Source: Deltaproteobacteria bacterium (GTDB lineage: Bacteria; Desulfobacterota; Desulfobaccia; Desulfobaccales; Desulfobaccaceae). Taken from it: DNA of 64,000 bases. The position numbers and the translations under genes are program-made. The stretch's first letter is position 1, and each line of letters begins with the position of its first letter. The notes beneath the pieces are model-generated. The model was given only the letters and a program-made list of their open reading frames with translations. It was not told where the DNA came from and did not search any database. Below are positions 26,565-35,156 of the stretch, piece after piece. Where the stretch lies: assembly GCA_019309545.1 (NCBI GenBank), contig JAFDGA010000002.1, forward strand, positions 47,529 to 111,528, given 5' to 3'.

Positions 26565-27599
26565 ATGACCGATTTCTTTAAGCTTCATTTCTTTATCCCG
26601 CTTGGCATAGTGCTAGCATTGGTGATAATCCCTTATGTGGGATATCTAGCCAACCAGCAACTGGTTTTAGGGGTGGTGGTGCCCTATCTGGCCGTGCTGA
26701 TTTTCTTAGAAGGCTTGATTTATCGGGTCATCAAGTGGGCCCGCTCACCGGTGCCTTTCCGTATCCCTACCACCTGCGCCCAGAACCGTACTCTTCCCTG
26801 GATCAAAAAAAATCTGGGAGAGAAATTGGATAATCCAGAGACTACCTTGCATGTTATTGGTCGGATGGCCCTCGAAGTCCTACTGTTCCGCAGTCTTTTC
26901 AGGAACCTGACCACTAAATTATTAAGGCCGGCCGATCATCCGGAGGATGCCAGGTTATTTTATTGGTCCAACAAATGGCTCTGGCTGGGAGCCATCGCCT
27001 TTCACTACACCTTCCTGATCGTCCTGCTCCGTCACCTCAGGTTTTTCACTGCTCAGCCCCCGGGTTTTGTCCAAACTATTGAAAGTGTGGACGGCTGGTT
27101 CCAGATCTACCAACCCACGGTCTATCTGACCGGCATCATCCTGTTGGTGGCTTTGAGTTATCTACTGCTTCGCCGGGTATTTAATCCCAGTATGCGTTAT
27201 ATCTCCTTGGCCAGCGACTATTTCCCATTATTTCTGATCCTGGCCATCGGTACTACCGGGATCCTGATGCGCTATTTTTTCAAGGTGGATATTACTGCGG
27301 TGAAGCAATTGGCACTAGGGTTGGTAACTTTTAAACCCGTGGTGCCGGCCGGTATCGGGGTGATATTTTATATCCATCTATTTCTGGTTAGCGTGCTATT
27401 TGCCTACTTCCCGTACAGCAAACTGTTACATATGGCCGGGGTTTTTCTCAGCCCGACGCGCAACCTGGCCAGTAATAACCGCTGGGTCCGACATATCAAT
27501 CCTTGGAATTACCCGGTAAAATACCATCCTTATATTGAGCACGAAGATAAATACCGTGAAGCTATGAAAGAGGTTGGCTTGCCGGTGGAAAAGGAGTAA
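26565..27599 (+). CDS. dsrM: Sulfite reduction-associated membrane complex subunit DsrM (heme b)
   Basis: 344-aa integral membrane diheme cytochrome b of the NarI type. Hydrophobic spans occur near residues 5-28, 30-52, 140-165, 195-215, 220-240 and 270-290, with several histidines placed inside helices (for example FHYTFLIVLLRHLRFF and IHLFLVSVLFAYFPYSKLLHM). It oxidises menaquinol and passes electrons to DsrK. A ribosome site GAGGTGA precedes the ATG, and dsrK starts two bases after its stop. The complex links the quinone pool to DsrC trisulfide reduction. Confidence 0.94.
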   Translation: MTDFFKLHFFIPLGIVLALVIIPYVGYLANQQLVLGVVVPYLAVLIFLEGLIYRVIKWARSPVPFRIPTTCAQNRTLPWIKKNLGEKLDNPETTLHVIGRMALEVLLFRSLFRNLTTKLLRPADHPEDARLFYWSNKWLWLGAIAFHYTFLIVLLRHLRFFTAQPPGFVQTIESVDGWFQIYQPTVYLTGIILLVALSYLLLRRVFNPSMRYISLASDYFPLFLILAIGTTGILMRYFFKVDITAVKQLALGLVTFKPVVPAGIGVIFYIHLFLVSVLFAYFPYSKLLHMAGVFLSPTRNLASNNRWVRHINPWNYPVKYHPYIEHEDKYREAMKEVGLPVEKE

Positions 27600-27601
27600 C
27601 A

Positions 27602-29242
27602 ATGGCCAAGATCCCGACACCAGAAGAACTATCCAATATAAGTTTCCAACCGCCTGCCAAGGGGTGGATGGATACCAGGCCTGAATTTAAAGAGGGTTGC
27701 TATTGCAATGCTGCCAGTCCCAAGTGGCTGGAATGGCTTGATTACCCTTATCCAAGACAATGGTCGGTTCCCGATGAGGATTGGCATCTGCCCCCTAACT
27801 GGAAAGAGATTATCTTAGAAGGCTTTGAGGACCGCCTTAACCGGTTCCGGAGTTTTAAGTTGTTTATGGACATCTGTGTCCGGTGTGGTGCCTGTGCCGA
27901 CAAATGTCAGTTCTTCATCGGTTCCGGAGACCCCAAGAATATGCCAGTACTTCGGGCCGAGCTGATGAGATCTATCTACCGCCGCTACTTCACTCAAGCC
28001 GGGAAGGCCCTGGGACGCCTGGCCGGGGCCAGACCCCTGAGCGAAGATGTCATCAAAGAGTGGTATTACTATCTGTACCAATGCAGTGAATGTCGGCGGT
28101 GCTCGGTATTCTGTCCTTACGGCATTGATATGGCCGACCTGACCATATTGGGCCGGGAGCTGCTTAGCTCCATAGGCCTCAACATCGAGTGGGCCATGGC
28201 CTCGGTGGGAAGCTGTTATGAAACCGTAGGCCATATTGGCGCTACCCCCCAGGCCTATAAGGATATGATTGATTTCTTCTGCGAGGAAAATGAGCGGGTG
28301 ACAGGTATCCTGACCAATGTCACCTATAACCGGAAAGGTGCGGAGATTCTCTTCATTGCCCCTTCCGGCGATTATTTTGCTGACCCTGGCACTTTTAATT
28401 ACATGGGATATTTGCTGCTCTTCGAATATCTGGGACTCGACTATACCATAAGCACCTATGCTGCGGAGGGCGGCAACTTTGGTTATTTCATCTCCCATGA
28501 GATGGGCAAACGGCTCAATGCCAAGTTCTACGAAGAGGCCAAACGTTTGGGGGTGAAATGGATCCTGGGCGGCGAATGTGGTCATATGTGGCGGGTGTGC
28601 AATCAGTACATGGACACCTGGAACGGCCCGGCGGATTTCCTAGAGGAACCGGTGTCGCCCATTACCGGGACCAAATTTGAAAACGCCAAAAGCCACAAGA
28701 TGGTCCACATCTCTGAATTTACCGCCGACCTGATCAGACATGGGAAATTGAATCTGGACCCCAGCAGGAATGCCCATATCAAACTTACCTACCATGATTC
28801 CTGTAACCCCGCTAGAGCTATGGGGCTGTTTGAAGAGCCACGTTATATTATCAAGAATGTCCTACCGGAGGGTCATTTCTTTGAAATGCCGCCCAATACC
28901 ATTCGGGAGAAAACCTTCTGCTGCGGCAGTGGCAGCGGCTTTAACGGCGATGAATATTTGGAAATGCGGTTTAGAGGGGGGTTCCCGCGGGCCAACGCGG
29001 TCCGATATGTCCGGGACAAGTACGGGGTCAACCATTTAGGCTGTATCTGTGCCATTGATCGAGCGGTGTTCCCCCCGCTCATGGATTACTGGGTACCCGG
29101 AATGGAAGTCACTGGCATCAGCGAACTGGTGGGCAATGCCTTGGTATTTCCTAATGAAATAGAACGAACTACCGATCTGCGGGATCGCCCCTTGGTGGGC
29201 TATGAGGAAACCGAGGAGGAAGAAGGGGGGGAGACTGAATAA
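27602..29242 (+). CDS. dsrK: Sulfite reduction-associated complex subunit DsrK (HdrD-like Fe-S protein)
   Basis: 546-aa cytoplasmic catalytic subunit related to heterodisulfide reductase HdrD. Two [4Fe-4S] ferredoxin motifs are seen: CVRCGACADKC and CSECRRCSVFCPYG. The C-terminal part has the cysteine-rich elements GGECGHMWR, YHDSCNPARAMG and FCCGSGSGF, which hold the special catalytic [4Fe-4S] cluster thought to act on the DsrC trisulfide. AAGGAG precedes the ATG. It lies between dsrM and dsrJ in the canonical order. Confidence 0.95.
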   Translation: MAKIPTPEELSNISFQPPAKGWMDTRPEFKEGCYCNAASPKWLEWLDYPYPRQWSVPDEDWHLPPNWKEIILEGFEDRLNRFRSFKLFMDICVRCGACADKCQFFIGSGDPKNMPVLRAELMRSIYRRYFTQAGKALGRLAGARPLSEDVIKEWYYYLYQCSECRRCSVFCPYGIDMADLTILGRELLSSIGLNIEWAMASVGSCYETVGHIGATPQAYKDMIDFFCEENERVTGILTNVTYNRKGAEILFIAPSGDYFADPGTFNYMGYLLLFEYLGLDYTISTYAAEGGNFGYFISHEMGKRLNAKFYEEAKRLGVKWILGGECGHMWRVCNQYMDTWNGPADFLEEPVSPITGTKFENAKSHKMVHISEFTADLIRHGKLNLDPSRNAHIKLTYHDSCNPARAMGLFEEPRYIIKNVLPEGHFFEMPPNTIREKTFCCGSGSGFNGDEYLEMRFRGGFPRANAVRYVRDKYGVNHLGCICAIDRAVFPPLMDYWVPGMEVTGISELVGNALVFPNEIERTTDLRDRPLVGYEETEEEEGGETE

Positions 29243-29244
29243 TT

Positions 29245-29721
29245 ATGAAAGAGCCAGTTAAGTCAGAATTTGGGACCTATGGAGAGCGCCCCAAGGTAGA
29301 GAAAAAACTCTACAATAAAAATATCATCATGGCCGGCATTATTGTCTTCGTGGCCCTGATCACCTTCCCTATCTGGAACCTCCAGGGAAGGTCCATTCCT
29401 CCACCTGAGCCCAAGATTGACACCCCGGTCATCCAAAAAATGCCGGAGAAAGACCGGAAGTGTATCGAAGATAAATCTTACATGCGGAACTATCACATGC
29501 AGATGTTGGATGAGTGGCGAACCCAGGTAGTCCGCAACGGCCAAAGAGATTATATCAGCCTCAGTGGGAAAAGATATACTGCCAGTCTTCAGAATACCTG
29601 CTTGGAATGTCACTCAAACAAAAGTCAATTCTGCGATCAATGCCACAATTATGTGGGCGTTGCCCCTTACTGTTGGGGGTGCCATCTGGACCGAGAGAAG
29701 AAGCTGGCGGAGGCGAAGTGA
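29245..29721 (+). CDS. dsrJ: Triheme cytochrome c DsrJ
   Basis: 158-aa membrane-anchored periplasmic cytochrome. One transmembrane helix (about 28-45) is followed by three CxxCH sites at residues 119-123 (CLECH), 130-134 (CDQCH) and 143-147 (CWGCH). This count is typical of DsrJ, which has unusual axial ligands, including a Cys in known examples; C73 in DRKC is a candidate. Two bases separate it from dsrK, and its TGA overlaps the dsrO ATG by one base. Confidence 0.94.
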   Translation: MKEPVKSEFGTYGERPKVEKKLYNKNIIMAGIIVFVALITFPIWNLQGRSIPPPEPKIDTPVIQKMPEKDRKCIEDKSYMRNYHMQMLDEWRTQVVRNGQRDYISLSGKRYTASLQNTCLECHSNKSQFCDQCHNYVGVAPYCWGCHLDREKKLAEAK

Positions 29722-30533
29722 TGAGTATCAGTAGAAGAGATTTTTTAAGGATAGCGGGATTCTCCACGTTATTTGGACTGGGAGCCAAGGCGGCATTTGA
29801 AATGCTGGCCCCGGGGGAACTGGAGGCCAAATTAGCCCCCAATCCCAAGGCCCTGACCGCACAAAGATGGGCTATGGTGGTAGATATGCGCAAGCTGGAT
29901 GACCAGACCGCCCAACGGTGCATCGAAGCCTGCCATCGCATCCACAATGTTCCTGATTTTGGCAATCCGGTTAATCCCGAGGACCAAGTTAACCCTCAGG
30001 ACCAGAACAGGTGGGAAATTAAATGGCTCTGGAAGGAAAAGTTTGAGCATGCCTTTCCAGGCCAGGAACAGCCTTATGTGGCCGAACGGTTGCATAAATT
30101 GAATTTTCTTTTGCTGTGCAACCACTGTAATAATCCTCCTTGTGTGCGCGTCTGTCCGACCAAGGCCACCTGGAAACGGGAAGACGGGGTGGTCATGATG
30201 GACCAGCATCGCTGCATCGGCTGCCGCTACTGCATGGCGGCCTGCCCTTACGGAGCCCGCAGCTTTAACTGGCGCAACCCCCGGCCGTTCATTAAAAATG
30301 AAAATCAAACCTATCCGACCCGGGAGATCGGAGTGGTGGAGAAGTGCACTCTCTGCGCCGAAAGGCTCGCCAAGGGGCAATTGCCAGCCTGCGTGGAGGT
30401 ATCTAACGGGGCCTTGACTGTAGGTGACCTTAATGATGCCAAATCCAAAGTCAGGGAACTGCTCCGGGCCAATTTTACCATCCGGCGGAAACCGCAGCTT
30501 GGTTCAAACCCCCAGGTTTACTATATAGTGTGA
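29721..30533 (+). CDS. dsrO: Periplasmic ferredoxin-like subunit DsrO
   Basis: 270-aa iron-sulfur protein. The start at 29721 is fixed by the Tat signal MSISRRDFLRIAG and by the TGATG overlap with dsrJ; an upstream in-frame extension is just dsrJ sequence read in another frame. Clusters are built by CNHCNNPPCVRVCPTKA, CIGCRYCMAACPYGA and CTLCAERLAKGQLPAC, plus a more N-terminal cysteine set. It is related to the electron-transfer subunits of DMSO-reductase-type enzymes and shuttles electrons between DsrJ and DsrP in the periplasm. Export by TatC (24885) fits. Confidence 0.94.
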   Translation: MSISRRDFLRIAGFSTLFGLGAKAAFEMLAPGELEAKLAPNPKALTAQRWAMVVDMRKLDDQTAQRCIEACHRIHNVPDFGNPVNPEDQVNPQDQNRWEIKWLWKEKFEHAFPGQEQPYVAERLHKLNFLLLCNHCNNPPCVRVCPTKATWKREDGVVMMDQHRCIGCRYCMAACPYGARSFNWRNPRPFIKNENQTYPTREIGVVEKCTLCAERLAKGQLPACVEVSNGALTVGDLNDAKSKVRELLRANFTIRRKPQLGSNPQVYYIV

Positions 30534-30540
30534 GGTGGCT

Positions 30541-31698
30541 ATGTTTGAAAAGGCTTTAGTTGGAACTAAAAGGTACTACGGAGTACTAGGGTTTCTCCTA
30601 CTCCTGATTGGGATAGGTTTCTTCATCTACCTCAAACAATTGGATTTCGGCCTGGGAATCACCGGTATGAGTCGGGATGTCTCCTGGGGCTTTTATATTG
30701 CCCAATTTACCTATCTGGTCGGAGTAGCCGCTTCGGCAGTGATGGTAGTCTTGCCTCTTTATTTGCACGACTATAAAGCTTTTGGTCGGATTGCCATCTT
30801 AGGAGAGTTTTTGGCCGTGGCGGCGGTCACTATGTGCATCTTGTTCATCGTGGTTGACTTGGGCAAACCGAGCCGGCTCTTCAATGTCTTGTTGCACCCA
30901 ACCCCCAATTCTGTCCTGTTTTGGGACATGATCGTCCTCAACGGCTATCTCTTGCTGAACCTGATCTGTGGCTGGACCGTGCTGCAGGCCGAGCGCAATG
31001 AGGTGCCGCCGCCGAAATGGGTCAAGCCCTTTATCTATATTGCCATTCCCTGGGCACCCAGTATTCATACGGTAACCGCCTTCTTATACGCTGGTTTGCC
31101 GGGCCGGGGCTACTGGTTGACCGCCATTATGGCCCCCCGCTTTCTGTCCTCGGCTTTTGCCGCCGGGCCCGCTTTGCTGGTGCTGCTTTGTCTGTTGGTC
31201 AGAAAATATACCAAGTTTGACCCGGGGCGGGAGCAGATTCAAACCCTGGGCAAAATCGTCACCTATGCCATCCTCATCAATGTGTTTTTCTTCTTCTGTG
31301 AAATTTTCACCGTCTTTTACAGCCAAATTCCCGATCATATGATGCACTTTAAATACCTCTTCGCCGGCCTGGAAGGCAAAGGCCAGCTGGTGCCCTGGAT
31401 GTGGGTGTCCATCGTCGGCATGACCTTGACCGCTATCTTTTTAGTCATCCCTAGTGTTCGGAAGAATGAAAACACCTTGGCGTTGGCTTGCGGCTTGGTA
31501 GTGATTACTACCTGGATTGATAAGGGGCTGGGCCTGATTACCGGTGGTTTTGTTCCCAACCCGTTTGATACCATCACTGAGTATTGGCCGACCATCCCAG
31601 AGGCTTTTATCACCTTGGGAGTTTGGGCCGTTGGATTCCTGATCCTTACCATGCTCTACAAAGTGGCGGTCTCCGTCAAAGAGGAGATCAGGGCCTAA
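30541..31698 (+). CDS. dsrP: Membrane quinone-interacting subunit DsrP (NrfD family)
   Basis: About 385 aa with ten transmembrane segments, NrfD/PsrC type: GFLLLLIGIGFFIYL, SWGFYIAQFTYLVGVAASAVMVVLPLYL, and others. It exchanges electrons between periplasmic DsrO and menaquinone. I prefer the ATG at 30541 (GAGG five bases upstream) over an in-frame GTG at 30535. It completes dsrMKJOP and is followed 40 bases later by a strong intrinsic terminator. Confidence 0.94.
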   Translation: MFEKALVGTKRYYGVLGFLLLLIGIGFFIYLKQLDFGLGITGMSRDVSWGFYIAQFTYLVGVAASAVMVVLPLYLHDYKAFGRIAILGEFLAVAAVTMCILFIVVDLGKPSRLFNVLLHPTPNSVLFWDMIVLNGYLLLNLICGWTVLQAERNEVPPPKWVKPFIYIAIPWAPSIHTVTAFLYAGLPGRGYWLTAIMAPRFLSSAFAAGPALLVLLCLLVRKYTKFDPGREQIQTLGKIVTYAILINVFFFFCEIFTVFYSQIPDHMMHFKYLFAGLEGKGQLVPWMWVSIVGMTLTAIFLVIPSVRKNENTLALACGLVVITTWIDKGLGLITGGFVPNPFDTITEYWPTIPEAFITLGVWAVGFLILTMLYKVAVSVKEEIRA

Positions 31699-31738
31699 AT
31701 ATCGCCTTAACCGTTCCAAGCAACTTCAATTTAAAGAC

Positions 31739-31770
31739 AAAGCCCGAGCTGAGCTCGGGCTTTGTTTTTT
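31739..31770 (+). terminator. Intrinsic terminator of the dsr operon
   Basis: Stem of 11 bp (AAAGCCCGAGC / GCTCGGGCTTT) with a TGA loop at 31739-31763, followed by G and a run of seven T. It lies 40 bases after the dsrP stop codon. Confidence 0.92.
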
Positions 31771-31954
31771 TCTGGTCCATATCGTTTCTCAAAAATAATT
31801 TCACCTGCGAAAGTCCTCTGAAAGAAAGTTTAAAGTATAGGCAAAAACTAGTTCAACATATTGATAAGACGTGGTAATCTGCGATCAACGTCCAATGTTG
31901 GAGGTCGCCGCTGCTGGGCAAAAGGTCGGGGCAAATGGGCATTGGGGACCTGGA

Positions 31955-32615
31955 GGCTCCATGGCGGTTGGCGGGGGGGGCACTTTTTGAAGCAGATCGA
32001 TGACCAGATTGACTGGCATCCACTTGAAAAATGGTTGGAACTTCTTTATCATGCCAAGCTTTTGCGTCCCAACCATCACTTTTGAAAATGTTCAAGGCCC
32101 GGTTTTTGCGGCAATGGGACGGCTCATCCGATCCCGGACTGGAAGAAGCCATCTGCGACCGCTTGTCGTTTCAGCGGTTTTTGCATCTGTCTCTTACTGA
32201 CCCGGTTCCAGATGCAACCAAGACTGGTCGGTTCCGTAACATGTTGGCCCAGACGGGGTTGGGAGAACGGCTGTCTGCCCTGTTGGCGGAAACGCTTTAT
32301 GCCCCAGGGCTGATCGTGCGGCGCGGTTCCTTGATTGACGCCGCCTTGATCAAGGCCCAGCCCCGCCCTCCGCGTCGGGAGGAGCCCAGCCCAGCCCCCG
32401 AGGCTGCTTGGCGCCGCCAGGGAAGCGTCTGGCCCTGACGCGGCCAACGTTTCTGAGTCGCATCTGTGGGAAGAGACCAATGACACCTTGAAATGCCCCC
32501 TTGATTTGGAGCGCTGTCGCTATCTCGGACGGGATTGCAACCACAATCATCCCTGACTTAAAGGAATGTGCTACAACCTGAACCAAACGTCGGTATTGTC
32601 AGGAGCAACCTAAAA
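31955..32615 (+). pseudogene. Degenerate IS5-family transposase remnant
   Basis: Pieces of one transposase in different frames. Frame one (about 31985-32085) gives DDQIDWHPLEKWLELLYHA. A shift near 32070 leads to FRQW-type core FKARFLRQWDGSSDPGLEEA, RLSFQRFLHLSL, PDATKTGRFRN and RRGSLIDAALIKA (about 32088-32380), the typical N-terminal half of IS5 transposases. After a stop at 32438, RYLGRD and DLKGMCYNLNQTSVL at about 32550-32615 match the C-terminal end. The DDE core between them is mostly missing. I could not find terminal inverted repeats. It is not functional and separates the dsr operon from the nitrogen island. Confidence 0.75.
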
Positions 32616-32616
32616 C

Positions 32617-32958
32617 TCTTTTAGCTAACCATGAGTCATCGGGATTACGCAGAGCCTCAAAGGGCCTGCGGGGGCCTGCTCCGGATAATCTCTAAACGGG
32701 CTCAAACAAGTAATCAACCTCCTAAATTCGCAAAAATAACCATGAATGTAAGGGGGCAATTCATTGCGCCCAAAAGTGCTTGATAAATCAAGCCTCTACA
32801 GAATTATCCATTTGATTGTGATTTATTATCAGAGGTAATCAATGCCATGTTCCGGGTAATGACTCGGAGTAAACACTTTTGCCGTTAAGAACTTGCATTC
32901 TTGCCCCAGATCTGACAAATTTGTTAAGCGCAAGCTTACAATGAGGAATCTATTTTAA
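32617..32958. other. Intergenic region upstream of the sigma-54 activator gene
   Basis: About 340 bases. A short imperfect hairpin (GGGGGCAATTCATTGCGCCC, 32752-32771) resembles dispersed small repeats. A copy of the palindrome ACAAATTTGT is at 32915-32924, 35 bases before the next start codon. No gene recognised. Confidence 0.55.
32915..32924. promoter_or_regulatory. ACAAATTTGT palindrome, copy 1
   Basis: Perfect 10-bp palindrome 35 bases upstream of the NifA-like gene. Identical copies lie at 35009-35018 and 37202-37211, upstream of two other nitrogen genes. Candidate operator of an unknown regulator. Confidence 0.45.
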
Positions 32959-34503
32959 ATGGTCCAGAGTGAGGCTGTATCCTGCCTTTATGAAATCACC
33001 CGCGCCCTCAATGCTGCTGGTCCGTTGGAAAAGGGGCTGCAGAAGATTCTGTCCATCCTGGCTCAACGGGTGGGCATGAACCGCGGCACCATCACCATTT
33101 TGAACCCGGAGAATCAAGAACTGCAGATCGAGATCGCCCATGGGCTGACCGCCGAAGCCCGGCTCCGGGGCCGTTATAAATTGGGGGAGGGGATTACCGG
33201 CCGGGTGGTCGAAAACGGGGAACCGGCGGTGGTCCCCCGGGTGAGCCAGGAACCCCTGTTCCTCAACCGCACCCGGTCCCGCGGTGACCTCCAGAAACAG
33301 GATATTGCCTTTATTTGTGTCCCGATTAAGATCGGTCCGCAGACCATCGGGGCCTTAAGCGTGGACCGATTCTCGGACGTAGACATCCATTTGGATCACG
33401 ACCTGAAGTTCCTGACCATCATCGCCTCTATCATTGCCCAGGCGGTCAACAATCTGATGCTCATCGACCGGGAGAAACAGCAACTGCGTAACCAGAACCT
33501 GGAGCTCCAGGGAAGGTTGCAGGAAAGATATCAGCTCGGAAATATTATCGGCAATTCCAGCAAGATGCGTCAGGTGTTCGAAATGATCGAACGGGTGGCC
33601 AAGAGTAACGCCACGGTATTGATCCGGGGGGAGAGCGGCACCGGCAAGGAGCTGGTGGCCAGCGCCATCCACTATAATAGCCTGCGGGCCGACAAACCCT
33701 TTTTCAAGGTCAACCTGGCGGCACTGCCGGAGACCTTGGTGGAAAGCGAACTTTTCGGCCATGAGCGCGGATCTTTCACCGGGGCTTTGAAGCGCAAACA
33801 GGGGTGCTTTGAGCTGGTCGCTGGTGGAACTATTTTCTTGGATGAAATCGGTGACTTAAGTCCCAACATACAACTCAAGCTGCTGCGGGTGATTCAGGAG
33901 CGGGAGTTTATGCGTTTAGGCGGCAGTCATATTCTCAAGGCGGAGGTGCGAATCATCGCGGCCACCCATAGAGATCTGGAAAGGGCCGTGGCCGATGGCC
34001 ATTTTCGTGAAGATCTATATTACCGGCTCAATGTTTTCCCCATTTATCTACCGCCGTTAAGAGAACGGCAGGCCGACATCCCCATGCTGGCCGAGCATTT
34101 CTTAAACAAAATGGCCGCTGAGTATCACAAACCGGTTAAACGCCTGTCAACCTTGGCGATGAATCTATTAATGCACTACCACTGGCCCGGCAATGTGCGG
34201 GAATTGGAAAATGTCATCGAGCGGGCGGTACTGGTCTGTGATGAAGACACCATCCGGAGCGTCCATCTACCCTCCAGCCTCCAGGTCCGGGAGCGCCTGC
34301 CCGGACAAAATTCCCCGTCATTGGCGGCTGCCGTCGAAAACCTGGAGAAAATGATGATTATCGAGGCCTTGCGGGCTACTAAGGGCAATCAGAGCCAGGC
34401 CGCGGGTTATCTCGACACCAGCCTGCGCATCCTGGGCTATAAAATTAAACGCTATGGCCTGAATCCCCGCCAATATCGGGAGCAAAAAGGTCAGCCGGGT
34501 TAA
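32959..34503 (+). CDS. NifA-like sigma-54-dependent transcriptional activator
   Basis: 514 aa in three domains: an N-terminal GAF sensor (about 20-175), an AAA+ ATPase (about 190-425) and a C-terminal Fis-type helix-turn-helix (about 465-505; [25 protein letters not shown]). Walker A is GESGTGKE (224-231). The sigma-54 contact loop reads GSFTGA (271-276) instead of GAFTGA. The GAF-AAA-HTH layout and C-terminal sequence resemble NifA. No nif genes follow; the neighbours are glutamate synthase-like and glnA genes, so it more likely controls ammonium assimilation. It would act with RpoN (15966) at the glnA promoter. Confidence 0.88.
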   Translation: MVQSEAVSCLYEITRALNAAGPLEKGLQKILSILAQRVGMNRGTITILNPENQELQIEIAHGLTAEARLRGRYKLGEGITGRVVENGEPAVVPRVSQEPLFLNRTRSRGDLQKQDIAFICVPIKIGPQTIGALSVDRFSDVDIHLDHDLKFLTIIASIIAQAVNNLMLIDREKQQLRNQNLELQGRLQERYQLGNIIGNSSKMRQVFEMIERVAKSNATVLIRGESGTGKELVASAIHYNSLRADKPFFKVNLAALPETLVESELFGHERGSFTGALKRKQGCFELVAGGTIFLDEIGDLSPNIQLKLLRVIQEREFMRLGGSHILKAEVRIIAATHRDLERAVADGHFREDLYYRLNVFPIYLPPLRERQADIPMLAEHFLNKMAAEYHKPVKRLSTLAMNLLMHYHWPGNVRELENVIERAVLVCDEDTIRSVHLPSSLQVRERLPGQNSPSLAAAVENLEKMMIIEALRATKGNQSQAAGYLDTSLRILGYKIKRYGLNPRQYREQKGQPG

Positions 34504-35156
34504 GCTCCCCTCACCCATATTCCTAAATCGGCTGGAAAGAATAGATTTGAGCCCGAAGGGTCAGGGGACGGCCGCCTTAAACTCTGCCCCAGACCCCCCG
34601 CCCAGGACGAATATTTAGTGATCCGCAGGTAAGGAACAAAATTTGCAAAACTACTCATGGTTAAGCTGACTGCCAGGCTTCGGAGGGCAATTCTCACTCT
34701 CTGAGTGGAATAAGGCCCTATAGTGCACTTTGAAAGCTATCCGGAGGCACAGTTGCTCAGGCCCTAAGGTTACATTTTTGTCAGCAATGATCAACAGATT
34801 AACAATTATGTAATTAGATTCCCCGGAATTTACGCTTGCTAAATATAACACCCTGTTTTTCATGATAATTTACATGGTGAAGTTGGGCTTTGCCCCATCC
34901 GGACCGAATAAGGAGGCGGAGGGGGTCTTTATAAATTAAATAACGATATCGAGTTATTAAGCGTATTTAGGGACTGGCCCCTCCAGCCACCGGTGGTTGA
35001 CCAAAATCACAAATTTGTAAAACAACTGCAAGTGGGATAACGGCGCGATTAAGATTAATTATTAGTAGTCACAGTAGGTTGGCTTCCACCGAGGGCTCGC
35101 CCTCTCGTGCCGGTCTAAAGATCTCATAATCAGAAAGGAAGTAGGAGGATAACTAA
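34504..35156. other. Long leader/intergenic region before the glutamate synthase-like gene
   Basis: About 650 bases with no coding frame I trust. It holds ACAAATTTGT at 35009-35018, a similar AAATTTGCAAAAC at about 34642, a GGGCTTTGCCC hairpin near 34886 and a GAGGGCTCGCCCTC hairpin near 35093-35106. AAGGAAGTAGGAGG precedes the next ATG. I looked for a GG-N10-GC sigma-54 promoter and found none of good quality. The length suggests a regulated or structured leader, but no known riboswitch class was recognised. Confidence 0.5.
35009..35018. promoter_or_regulatory. ACAAATTTGT palindrome, copy 2
   Basis: Perfect 10-bp palindrome 139 bases upstream of the glutamate synthase-like gene; it shares the 13-base stretch ACAAATTTGTAAA with copy 3 at 37202. 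Confidence 0.45.

Noticed and set aside
29514..29720. Extended N-terminus for DsrO
   Set aside because: It is dsrJ sequence in another frame; the Tat signal and the TGATG joint place the start at 29721.
34980..35156. Sigma-54 promoter upstream of the glutamate synthase-like gene
   Set aside because: No GG-N10-GC pair with acceptable flanks was found.
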